A DNA stretch of 64,000 nucleotides from Larix kaempferi (taxonomy: Eukaryota > Streptophyta > Pinopsida > Pinales > Pinaceae), in contig BSBM01001448.1 in NCBI GenBank assembly GCA_027924585.1, positions 1,984,001-2,048,000 of the forward strand. The letters are read 5' to 3'. The notes under the pieces were generated by a model that made no database searches, was not told the DNA's origin, and was given only the letters and a program-made list of their open reading frames with translations. Positions 1 to 11,358 of this stretch are shown here, piece after piece (positions within the stretch are counted from its first letter, which is position 1; every line of letters begins with the position of its first letter). Position numbers and translations under genes: made by a program.

Positions 1-3000
1 GCTTTTATTATTGTTTTTTCTTCAATAATGTTGAATCAAATGCAATGCTCATGTAGACTTGTTTTTTTTACAACTAGATTCAAGGTTACTAAAAAGGGCA
101 ACTTGGTAGCAATAATAGATTGAGTGTTACTATGGTAGGACCTTGATAATGAGTTGCATTATGTATTTCCGCTTACATAACTACACCTGTGGGTGTTTCT
201 GCCACTGGGGTTTCAATTCATGTCTATGAAGCAGCCCTTGAGGCACATATCCGAATCCGTTGAATAAGCACCACCCATGCCTATAACATATAGTTATCTA
301 TTTGATAGCTCTAACAATTAATGATTTACAATTGAAAATTTTGGCTTTGATTGATTGAATTACAATACTAGGTGGAAGATGAGATTAAGTTTATCCAATC
401 CAAAATCCAATTCTTTCTTGTTGATCGATAACTTTTCAAAGAAAAAGAAAATGAGCAATAATATGTCATCGAGTAGGTTTATCCAATTGATCATCGAGTC
501 GAGGATAGATACAAAGAAAAATTGTCAAAAAGAAAGCATCCATTTATCTATATGCCACGGCTCACATAGGCATAGAAAGAAACAACTTTTGATTACATAC
601 TACTAATTAATGTATTCTTTGTAGGTTCTCATATTTTCATATATAGAGGTCTCAAGTTTACTAAAATACCAAAAACATATTTGCTAAAGTAATTTTAGTA
701 TTTTTATTTTATTTTATTAAAGTGTTTTGCACTAAGCATAATAATATAATAAAATAATGTTTAGTTGAACAAATTGGAGTCATTGTTACATGGTGGCCTT
801 CGGAGATGCTTAGTCTTGGACTTCTTTCACTATGCTTTATATAGTGGAAGTAGTGAACAACGACACATACCTTGCTTTTAACTGTTGTCCTTCCTTTTAA
901 GAAAATATTATATGTTCTAACATAAGCTCGAAAAAAGAGAACTCGACTAAAAACGAGAGAGATCGAACAAGTGCAAATATGGTCTATAAGATATATCTCC
1001 TTGGTCAGATTACAACGCCTCTTTCCTACTTAAATAGCTTAAAGGAGGAATTTAATCAACCAGTAATTGATCCGTCTCAAAGAGGCTAACATGAAAAGGG
1101 CTCACACGTTTGATTAGTCTCTTAAATGATTGGTCTCTTAAAGAGAAGAATGAATACATGGGCTTCCAACAGCCTCAATCGCCATTATCCTGTGGTTTAT
1201 TCATACCTTGTACATCTTTTTCCAAGTGGTAGCCAAATGCACACTTTGATAGCCAAATAACAATAGGATGGTTAGTCTTATCCACAAAGAATAAATGTGG
1301 GAACCTTCAATAACTCACTTTTATCATTTTACTATGCCAAAGATTAATGAATTCGGGAAGGATTGCAAGAATGGAGATTCATCAGCACTTAAATTACGAG
1401 ACACTGCCAAAGACGTGAATAGCTGTGTGGTATGCGGATTTCTATTTTAGAATATTTGCATTCAAAATATTGTATCAGGGTTTGTTACTACATGCATGTT
1501 TGCATCAAGTATACAGTGGGTGTGCATATCAGGTCTCTTCAAAGTGCGTTGGATTCTTTTGACTCGAATTAATTTGCATTTTTTTTTGTAGTATATCATG
1601 CCCAAATGAGTAATACATGCATGCCATGCAGGAGGGGTGATCAATGCCCTTGAAGGATATAAGCATCATGAAGTTGGGGCAATTGATGTAGATCGCCTTG
1701 ATATTGTGTGGGATGCAACAATGAAACATGGATTTAGGACTTCCTAACAAAGTAACAAAATTCATTGATTGAAGGTATTTACATGCATAATGGCACAACT
1801 ACACTTATCCAAGGCTGCTTATTCTTTTAGTAATGAAACACCTACCTATTCTCATATATTAGTCTCAATGAATATTTTCAGTACACTGTACCAGCATGTT
1901 CATATTCAGTTTGATTTTTAACATGCAACTAGCAAGGAATGAATGAGAGGAATTTTAATAGTAGTTAAAGAATGTGTTTCATACTCTCTTAAGGTTGCTC
2001 TGATCATGTTCTATGTGGAGGACCTCCCCAGGCTCACCTCCTTTTGAAGAAAGGATAGAAAGAAATCGTACTCCGACTAAACTTTGAACTTTATAGATGA
2101 AGAATGGAAACAAAACAGTGCTTGAAGAGGAGACAACATCGTACGTGAAGAGGAAGGGACCTGGCCTATCGAGCTCATGCCAACTGAGGATAGATTGTTC
2201 CAAGAGCAATACACATGCACTACAAACGACTTCGATGTGCGGGAGGTAGCAAAGGAAGTGGCATCGTTGTGAAGCCGAACCGTGGCATCGTTGTGAAGAC
2301 GAATGAGAGACTTGATCTCACAAACATGAAATGATAACAAACTAATGCTAGCATTAATATAATCCCAATTTAGTTATATAGTATTACACAGCCAAAGCAT
2401 CGCAAACGCATAGAAAAACAATAAGCTTGCCTAGGGATGAGGCCAAATAAGAGGTCAAAATTGTTCACCAGTTGAAAAACAACATTCGTCGTCTGATTCG
2501 TTGAGTGAAACGGTGGAGAATGAAAAAATAGCCTTAAATGTTTCAAGTTGTGTGTCGTTTAATTGAAAAAACAACAAATTGAATACTATAGTCCCTGTCA
2601 GCATGAAGGTAGGGGCTAATAAGTGTTGTGTATACATATATATTTTAGAGGGGTTAACATTGTAAAGAGAACACTCTCTAAGCTAAATGTATAGAAATGT
2701 ATAGGTATTTAATTGAAGTTCACTTTATTATTTATTAATATTTTGAAATAAAATTTCGTTGAATCCATTGTTTGCGACAAGTTGAGACCAGGGACTTTAT
2801 GTAGGAGGCAAAAAAGGTCTAATGTATTCTAGATGTATTAGCATTTTCAATCCTCCTAAAGGGAAGAAGGTTTCACTCGAAGTGAAACCAAGACTAAAGA
2901 TATCCAAGGGAAAACTTTAAGAGAGAGATGCAATTTCATGCATGTTGATTAATCAAGATTTAAGTATTGTTATTAAGAAAGAAAGATTAATATATAACAT

Positions 3001-4211
3001 CCACAACATAAATACCATTATAACTAATTAAGTGTAAATAACAAAGCAAATTCAACATTTAGACATATTGAACAATAATGAAGGGGGTGCTCCAAAAACA
3101 TGATCATTTTAGTCATAACTCCAAACCATACATAGATTGCATCCTCATACAATGCAAGGAATTAGCATCTTACAAACATAGACTCAAAAGAATAACCCCC
3201 CCGTTACAAGATTTCCTTCCAACCCACCAACTACCACTCTCTCAAGAATCAACCATCTAACCCCTTTCCCTAACCCTTCATGGGGTTTTATAGGAAAGGA
3301 GTTTTTAATCTTAACTGCATCAAGACGGTTACAATCTAGCCAATTCAATTCAGTGCATTAATAGTGTTCTCTATAACCATTATTCGTTGACCTCCACTAT
3401 GTCCTTGTTGCGAATTTGCCACATGTCTTATGCAAATCCCCATGCCTTATCTATTCCATCCATCTTCCACAATATTTATTTCAAAAATGAAGGGACCAAC
3501 AAGCCCCAATCACAACCAGTGAGTCTCCCTTGCGTTAATCAAGTTGTTGTGTGATACTTTAAATGAAGGGGCCAGCTTGGGGACAACTATGACAACATTG
3601 TCACAAAGACTTGCATCTTCCATTTACCCAACAAAATGGAGGTACCTATAGTGAATTCTTGTACTTTCTTTCTATTCAACACAGTGGGTTTGGTCTTCTC
3701 CAAGGTATCCCACTTATATCAATGAAAGAATCCAATTGTTATAGTGCTAGATACGTGGAATTTGTAGTTGGAAAGAACTCATGGAGGCTCTTTCTCTCCT
3801 CAACTTTGGTTTCATGCAATGCATCTACTTGATCTACTTGGCCTACTTCCCAAGAGGATTCGTCATGGACTAGCCATCTATAGTCATTAGCTTAATCTTC
3901 TCTCACAGCTACTTCACTCGCCTCTATTGCTTCTCGAGCAACCCCGTCCAATATTGCACAACAACAAAAAATATATTTGGCTATGCTCTATAGTAGTAAG
4001 CAATTGCTCATGTGTTGTGGTAAATTCAACAACTAGAAGTGGAAATTGTTCCATGAGTTTTTGTTTCTTCTTACTGCCTTGGGATTCCAAAGTTTCTAAC
4101 TAAACTTCCAAAATGTCAATTGTGGCCCGAAGTTGTGTCCATGAGGAACACAAAATTTTGTCCTTAGGATGGGAAACCGAATAGTGTCTAGCAACAAAGG
4201 ATCGTTTTTTC
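1..4211. other. AT-rich intergenic DNA, no gene recognised
   Basis: Both strands were read. Only short ORFs without family resemblance are present. A short direct repeat of about 23 bp lies at 2259-2304. Nothing resembles a conserved protein, an RNA gene or a complete transposon up to the copia LTR that starts at 4212. Confidence 0.6.
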
Positions 4212-4917
4212 TGTTGGAGTATTTTAAAACCCATCCATATAATTTAATACTTAGGATAGCATTAATTGATCATTTTTTATTAATTCCTAGGTGTTAGACT
4301 AGGTAGTTGACCAAAATCATGCATTGTGTGGACCACAAGCCATCATGAGTCACCTGGGCACATTTTCTGAGATCCTGGATAATATTTGTTGAGATATGAT
4401 TAGATTCTAGTAGATTTTATCCAATCCTAGAATAGAAGGGCGCTTTCCTTCTTTTACTGATTTTTTATTGCTTTTTGTGAAAAGGTGAAAGCTAATTGAC
4501 TTGCCTTAACTGTTTTTTGGCCAAATCATCCTCCATGATGTTTCCTATTCCTAAATTCTGTACTTAGGATGATTTTCCATCATACATCACCATCCAATCA
4601 TTTATTTTCCAATTCATGAGCTTTCGAGGTGATTTGGAAAGCACTTTTTACACCTAGGGGGGGTTTTCATATATTTAGTAAGCCTGCTTTTGTGAGGTTT
4701 TCAAATGACATATTTAGCCTTCAAATATCTAATGTAATTATATATAAGAACAACCATTACATTGCCTAATTTTTGTTGATGTATACTTATTCAATAGAGT
4801 TATATTGTTTGCATCAATTCATGACTATTTTCAGTGTTCTATGACTAGTTTTTGCAAGGCAATTTGTGAGAGTTTGTAATTCCTTGAGTAGATCTTGGTG
4901 TGTACAAGAATTTCACA
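4212..4917 (+). mobile_element. Ty1/copia 5' LTR
   Basis: The segment starts TGTTGGAGT, a typical copia LTR start, and ends TTTCACA immediately before a primer binding site, so it has the TG...CA ends expected of an LTR. A TATA-like box (TATATAAG) lies at 4741-4748. The length of 706 bp is moderate for copia. No 3' LTR is found in the window, so the element is truncated and no target duplication can be tested. Confidence 0.75.
4741..4748 (+). promoter_or_regulatory. TATA box in copia LTR
   Basis: TATATAAG lies about 170 bp before the LTR end. This fits a U3 promoter with transcription starting about 30 bp downstream. The position is seen directly; the function is inferred. Confidence 0.45.
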
Positions 4918-4929
4918 TGGTATCATAGC
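4918..4929 (+). other. Primer binding site (initiator tRNA-Met)
   Basis: TGGTATCATAGC directly follows the LTR end. It differs by one base from TGGTATCAGAGC, the complement of the plant initiator tRNA-Met 3' end that primes most plant copia elements. It fixes the LTR boundary and the plus orientation. Confidence 0.8.
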
Positions 4930-5068
4930 TATAAAGTTGTTCTATTCTCCTTCTTTTGTCCTACAGGATCAAACCATACATCTAGAGGGAGCATTCAATC
5001 ACCCAGAGGGCGCAACTGAGCATCCACGGCACACCCAAACCACTCCAAAACCTTATTTTAGAGATTCC

Positions 5069-5928
5069 ATGGATCAATCACACCAAATCCTCACTCCATT
5101 CAATTATTTTGACTGGAAGGTGCATATGGAGATCCTATTGAGGAGCAAAGGCCTCTACAAGGTGACTATGGGAACTGAAACTGAGCCTACTGCTATCATT
5201 GAGAAGGGAAAGTGGCACAAAAGAAGAGATGACACTTATGGTTTCTTGTTTCTAAGCACATCCAGAGATACCCTTTTCCATATAGATGGTCTTACCACTC
5301 CCAATGAAGTTTGGGTAAAGCTCCAAACCTTGTTTGGCAAGACAGATAAATTGAGAGGCCACCAAGTGGAGAATGAACTAGTTTCACTGAGTGCAAATAA
5401 TTTCGAGACCTTACAAGACTCATTTTGAAAGTTAAAGTCTCTTGTTATTCAATTGAAGCAATGTGGAACTGATAAGAAATATGAGAAATTGATCATGGCC
5501 ATCCTCTCCAATCTTGGCCCATATTACTCAGACTTTGTTTCGACCTTTCATGCTACAAGACAAGCAGTTCGAAACTGGAAGAGCCTACTCTGTCAGAATT
5601 CATGGAATCTCTCACACAAGAGAAAGACAAGTTGGTATTTATGGGAGAAATAAAAAATCCATGAAAAGATCATTGTTTGGCTGTTGGAGATTCAAATTCG
5701 AAAGGCAAGAATAAGGGCAACTTCAAGAAGCCACCTGATCAAAAGAAAGAAAAACAAAAAGCTCAAGAAGACTCCTCAAATTTAAAAAAGAATCCTCATA
5801 AGAAGAAAGACAAGGCTAAGTGCACCTATTGCAGTAGGGGATTTTATTTAATGGTCATTTTATCTCAAAGAAGAGGAAACCCGTGTGAAGATTTATGTCA
5901 TCCAACGTTTCTGACTTTATTTATGTGA
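5069..5928 (+). pseudogene. Ty1/copia gag polyprotein remnant
   Basis: Reading starts at ATG 5069 (MDQSHQILTPF). The N-terminal gag has the signature pattern of the UBN2/DUF4219 family: NYFDWKVHMEILLRSKGL followed by a W-x-K-R-x-D-D segment and the VWVKLQTLFG region. An in-frame stop occurs at 5426-5428, the same frame resumes to about 5570, and then a frameshift leads into a lysine-rich stretch ending in a partial zinc knuckle (CTYC near 5822). Homology stops there: no protease, integrase or RT follows. The element is therefore 3'-truncated and non-functional. This is the internal part of the element that begins with the LTR at 4212. Confidence 0.8.
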
Positions 5929-8900
5929 GTCCATCATTAGGAAACTCAATCCACACATTGGGTTGAAGAGAATTTTAAGATGTGCAAGTTCATATAAATA
6001 GGACAGGTTAAACACTGAAATGTCAGTCAATGTGAGTAGGCTTTGTTTTAAAGAGAAGATCATTAATCTTTACAATTTTAACTGATTTAATATGGGTCTC
6101 CATATAGTGCTTAATTTTATTATTAATCTCTCTTATAGGTAAGATTATTATTTTCATTTTTATTTTTATTCTTTTTATGCAAGTGAAACAAATTATAAAA
6201 ACAAATTTATGTTACTAAAGTGCAATTTGTCATATGCTTGAAATGCCTCAGTCTCCTCCAAGATGAGATAACAATTCTTTTGAAGCTTTGGGTTTGGGTT
6301 TATAATTACTGTTTGATTCCTTTTTTTTGGCAAAATTAATGGAAAATTATTATGAATATGTGCCTCATGGCCAAGGTAGGCTTGTCACCAATGCTTATTT
6401 TTATTGGAACTTTATATTTATTTGGTTTTATTAATTTGTTGGATAATCTCAATTTACTTAAAAATTGACTTTTTATATTTCAATTTTCTTCCCAAGTTTG
6501 ATTTTAATATTTTTTTTAAAGACAGTGATTTTGCTGCTTGCAGCCTTTGTCTATAAATGTATATTAATGATGGTGCGCTGAAAATTTCTTTATAAATGAA
6601 TCGATTTTTGTTTTTGTCGGAAGAAACAGCAGAAGATTCGATTTGTCTCAGAAACCGTTCCGAAAGTCTGATCGATCAAGCGTAGAAGTCAAAGATTTTT
6701 GAAGACTGTCTGTTAGATGTGAGAATAAGTAGAGATCGCTCTAATAATAATAAATAAGCATGAGAAGTCAAGATTTTTGCAGACTGTTCCTGAGATTTGA
6801 GACTGGTCTTATTAATTACTGCATTTAGTTGTTATAACTTTTTGGCAGGCAGTGGGTCAGTAACGACTGCCATCCTTCACAAAATCACAAAATATTTCAA
6901 CTATGGCCATTTATATATAAAGGTAAGACATACTAATCAAAGTTGACAATATTTTTTTTGTATTTTATTTTATTTAAAACTATCTCTAAATCTTGGATCG
7001 ATGACCTGTTACCTACAATCAGAAAACATTAACTTCTAATTAATTAGAAACAATATACAATCTAAAAAGAATTCTTTTATTCAAAATAAATAAATTCTTT
7101 GATTAAAAAATAAATTATTTTAGAAAACTGTATCAAAATATAACTATTTCTTAACCAACTGAAGCTCATCTATTCACCCAAAACATAAAGTTGTCAGCTC
7201 CAGTATTGTCCATCAAGATTTATTTATTTATTTTATGAACATGGAAAAGGAAACCTGCATATGTATACAGCTGAATTTGAACTGAAGTAGAACAATGAGC
7301 TCAGTTGATAGCAATAAACCTAATTGGAAACCAACCTTAATATTGGATGCAAAAAGGATCTGTCCAGCTAAATCAAAACAATGCTTTAAAAGAGTATTGC
7401 TTACTTGTAGCCTCATAGTGAGACGTTAAAAACAATGTAATTGAGTTTTGTTGGCTTGGGAGTGTTCTCTTTTTATTTTGAGAGTGAGCTAAAAAGTATA
7501 GACAATTTGCATTTTTCTGGTTATTTTGGTCAGAATTTATAACATGATTTGTTGTTGAAATTATAATTTTGATTGCAGAAATGGATTCAGTGCGCTTCAT
7601 TAACCCTAAAACCCCCAGATTATAATTACCGGATAAAGAATGCAAATCATCTAAACTTTAGCTTACACTTTTTAACATAGCAATAAATTGCATCGCCATT
7701 TGAGCCCATCAAATCAAATCTCCAGATGGCACTCCATATCTGGATAAGCACGCCACTCGGCAATGTCTCCGCTCCATCGCACCCTTTTATCGGCAAAATT
7801 GGGCATTCATCCCATCAATTTTTATGTCAGTTTGAAAATATATATTAACTCCTGTGTAGTTTTTATATGATTACTTTAGACTTGTGTACTGTTGTTCTCT
7901 CAGAAGTAGCCGGGAAAAATGGTGGCTCTGACATATTCCATGCTTTGTTCGTTGAATTCGACTAATATTGAAAGGCGTCACGATTATGGACTCTAGAGTC
8001 TGAAACCTATGAGTTACACTTTGGGTAACCTATGAGTTACACTTTAGGTAGATAGCATATTGATGGGTAAGTTGAAAATTTGCCACTGAAGTTTTAGATT
8101 AATTCGATGGTAGGTTTGTTTTTAATTTTAGGATTTTTAATTATTTAATGAGCATTTTTTTATTATAAAAATGAATTCATATGTATGAATTTATATTTTT
8201 TTATTATAAAAATTTATATTTTTTTTATTGTAAAAATGAATTCAACCTTATATCTATCATGTAATTTCAACGCAAAAAACCACAAAAAGTAGAGCATATA
8301 CCTCCTCTTATTAAAATATATATGATGACATTACTTAAATAAAAACTTGAGCCTAAGGAGCCAGAGTTTATTAGTTATTTCATTTACTCATATATAGATA
8401 GTTAACTTTATTAGTTATTTCATTTACTTATACATAGAAAGTTGTTGATAGCCTATTTAAGGAAGATGTTGGAGTTATGGTTGGTTTCCTTCTCTTAGAA
8501 GAATTTGTGGAGGATTCTATGATTGATTTTTGCTATGTTTCTTTTTCTAGTTTTTTCTTTATGATTTAAGTTCAAATTTGGAGATGGAATAATCATATTT
8601 GTTTAGAATAACTAGATTAGGGGTTGTTCATATTGTCTTGTTTTGGACAATAAGTATGTAGCTTCACATAATTTATTTTTGAATAATTTGATATAACTTT
8701 GATTCTTTCACAAATAAATAACAAAATTTTTAGATAACAAATTTTTTCAGATGAAAAATGAAATAGTTAACCTTTCATATAATAATCAAAAGAAAAAATA
8801 GATTTATAATAACTTATAAATTGCTTTTCTTTATTATTGTAATTTGCAAAATATTAACCTCTACATGCATGTACATAAACTATATAGACTACAGTAGGCA

Positions 8901-9017
8901 AGTATTTACATCTCATATATGCTTTTTAAGTAACCCTAGTTGTCTATTTCTTTATTATAAATATTATGAATATGAATATTATAAATTTAGTTATGCCTAA
9001 CAACTTCTTGAATACTT
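5929..9017. other. AT-rich gene-free stretch
   Basis: No coding or RNA feature is recognised. The stretch is strongly AT-rich, with poly-T and poly-A tracts and a small duplicated block around 8158-8240 (TTTTTTTATTATAAAAAT type). The remainder of the copia element, if once present, is not recognisable. Confidence 0.5.
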
Positions 9018-9311
9018 GAATTTTTTTTGAATGCCGGATATTATTCACATACATGCAACTTCACACTCTTTTAAAAAAACCAATTGTTCACATACATGCA
9101 ACTTCACACTCTTCTAGAATTTTTTTTGAATGCCGGATATTGTTCACATACATGCAACTTCACACTCTTCTAAAAAACCAATGACGCTCCAAAGAGATTC
9201 CTATGCATGGCTTTGTTTCTGTAAATTCTTTCTCTTCTAGTCTCTTCGGTAGGTAAGCGAGGCCTGTAAATTCTTTCTCTTCTAATCTCTTCGGTAAGTA
9301 AGTGAGGCCTG
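9018..9311. repeat. Two short tandem duplications
   Basis: A 99-bp unit starting GAATTTTTTTTGAATGCCGG occurs at 9018 and again at 9117. It contains the phrase TTCACATACATGCAACTTCA three times in total. It is followed by a second duplication with a 45-bp period (GTAAATTCTTTCTCTTCTA at 9221 and 9266). No coding content is seen. Confidence 0.75.
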
Positions 9312-9387
9312 ATGTCAACTTGGTCACCATCAACTTAGAGTTATAGAGTTATAGTTTCAGCAGGAATCTTCCTTTCATTCATAAAGC

Positions 9388-9555
9388 CATTTATTAAGTG
9401 ATTTTTTTTTCTTCAACGGAAAATGTCACCCTGATATTCCAATCCCCATAATCAAGGGTGGCATCATAGGCCTACATGAGAATGGATCACGGGTCTATGG
9501 CCCAACCGCAAGCCAAAACCGTTAGACCAACATCCTTCGCCTATTTATTCAGTGA
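9388..9555 (-). mobile_element. SINE-like element, minus strand, with TSD
   Basis: Read on the minus strand, the body (9540 to 9402) starts near GGATGTTGGTCTAACGG, which resembles a tRNA A-box region. It runs about 139 bp and ends in an A-rich tail, seen as a T run at 9402-9410 on the plus strand. Near-identical flanks CATTTATTAAGTGA (9388-9401) and CTATTTATTCAGTGA (9541-9555) look like an imperfect target site duplication. A B box is not clear, so the tRNA origin is inferred. No other copy is seen in the window. Confidence 0.6.
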
Positions 9556-9961
9556 ATTATTAATTAATGAATTAAATAATTTATGTATGTACATTTCCTA
9601 GTTTCTAATTCACCTTTTATGTCTAATAATTCGATCTCGATCCGGAGGGAAATGATAAGGGTTGTAATATTTGGTAGTTGGCACCACCTTCTATTCATAG
9701 TTAGCATGTTGCATGACGATTTTTTGGATTTAAGACCAAATGTTTTATTAAATAGATAGTCTACTCTTACTCTCTTTATTATGTCCTCGAAGGGGATCAT
9801 ATATGCATTGCCATGCCTCTATTATTTGGGTTTAGATTCTATAAATTTTTGCTTTGACTATAGTTTAGCTTTAATGTGAAATTTCATTATATTTAATAAA
9901 ATTATTAAAAACTTTTTTTTTAAATGTTATTGGTTGTAGGAGATGATGTAATCCTTGTTTT

Positions 9962-10190
9962 TTGGTTCCCATGAGGGGACGACCGACTGACATTAGTTGT
10001 CAAGTCCTGTCCAAAGGACAAAAGACAAACACTGCACACATTCTCCAAAGGCAGCTCCCTACCCAAGTGCCCAATTCAAGGTGGATCACAGCTTTTCGAA
10101 AGATGACGCTAGCGCCCGCCATTCAAGGGTTGATTGCTCACTATTGCCCTGCAATTCAAGGGTTTATCTGCCCGCAGAAAAGATAGTAAG
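9962..10190 (+). pseudogene. Possible peroxidase exon 3 remnant (weak)
   Basis: The translated stretch has a faint resemblance to the third exon of class III peroxidases: a VP-x-x-GR start, then a segment with LPTQVPNSR and ITAF spaced as in the region before the proximal heme histidine. It lies about 0.9 kb upstream of a clear peroxidase last exon on the same strand, which is why it is listed. The similarity is low and could be chance. Confidence 0.2.
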
Positions 10191-10221
10191 AAGAATTTTA
10201 AACTTATTAATTAATGCTTGA

Positions 10222-11068
10222 ACGACACTATAATATTCAATTTATAACTCGATCTCGGCCTATTACGGTCGCATCACCATGAAAGGCATGAGTTTATTAA
10301 ATTCTACATAGAACAAAATAGGTCCTGTTGGAATCGGCCTAAAAGTGTGAGCAAGCATCAAAGGCGCTAAATCTCAAAGAAAATGATTACAAGCACCCAA
10401 CCTGGTGCCTTAATATGGAAATATTATTGCTACACAGTACACACCTCCGGTACATGCTGCCACCTGCTTGATTAGATGGATGAATGGAAGGATGGTATTG
10501 GTAGGCTAGAAGAAGGCCCATATAACATAACTTACACATCTACGGAACTATTGTTCCTACCTCAAATGACGCCTTGGCTTGGTTGGTAAGGACTTGCCAG
10601 GAGCTATCTATATAAGATGAAAGAGAATATAGCGTAAGGAAATTGAGTATGGAGTAAGTTGAAAATTTCTAAAGCTTTAAGAAATATACCAGCTCCCACT
10701 TCAGACCTGACACAACTAATGAGCATTTTTTGTTCCAAAGGATTCACTTTGATAGATTTGGTAGCGATTTCAGGTATGATGCCTGTCTTTTCTACTCCGC
10801 TCACACACATGACGGTAGAATGCACCTTTTAATGTACATGATATGGTGGAAGCAGTTTTAGGGATGACAAAAAATACCACTGTGCAAATCCGATTCTCTC
10901 GTTGAAGATTGCTCTAGTTTATTTTCCACGCCTTTAGCACAATAAATTCAAGGTTAACATTGATCTATTAAAGTCAAGGTTAACATTGAATTATATCTGT
11001 TTGTAATAAATTCTAATCGATATCGATATTTATAATAAAAGTTGCTTTGTTGCCATGAAATGATTCAG
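10222..11068. other. Gene-free stretch upstream of peroxidase exon
   Basis: No exon is recognised. The last bases (TGATTCAG at 11061-11068) form the splice acceptor of the peroxidase exon that follows. If the gene was once complete, this would be its last intron. Confidence 0.45.
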
Positions 11069-11358
11069 GTGGACACACAATTGGTATTGCTCACTGCAAC
11101 GCTTTTGATAACTGGTTATATGACATCAGTACAGGAGAAAGAATTGTGGATCCAACTCTAGACCAGAGTTTTGCTAGCAGTGTTTACTCAATATGCCCGG
11201 TTGTTAATGACACTGTGGACACCACCGTATTGGATGTACTGCTCACTCCAGACCATTTCGACAACAAATACGAGGCGAGGGACACATGCATCAGAGTCTT
11301 CGGCAGACAGAGTGAAGATGTTATCAAGGCCCTCATTTTCCAGCGTTTAAAATTTTAA
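11069..11358 (+). pseudogene. Class III peroxidase, last exon (partial gene)
   Basis: Class III peroxidases are secreted heme enzymes that use H2O2 to oxidise phenolics in the cell wall. The exon opens right after a TTCAG acceptor, splitting the glycine codon before GGHTIGIAHC, which carries the proximal heme-binding histidine. An intron at this point is typical of plant peroxidase genes. Family landmarks follow in order: the F-x-x-x-LY segment, DPTLDQSFASS, a CP motif and TPDHFDNKY. After NKY the usual helix J region is replaced by divergent sequence and the frame ends at 11358, shorter than a normal C-terminus. Exons 1 and 2 are not found in the window. It is either a truncated gene relic or the end of a badly decayed gene. 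Confidence 0.82.
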
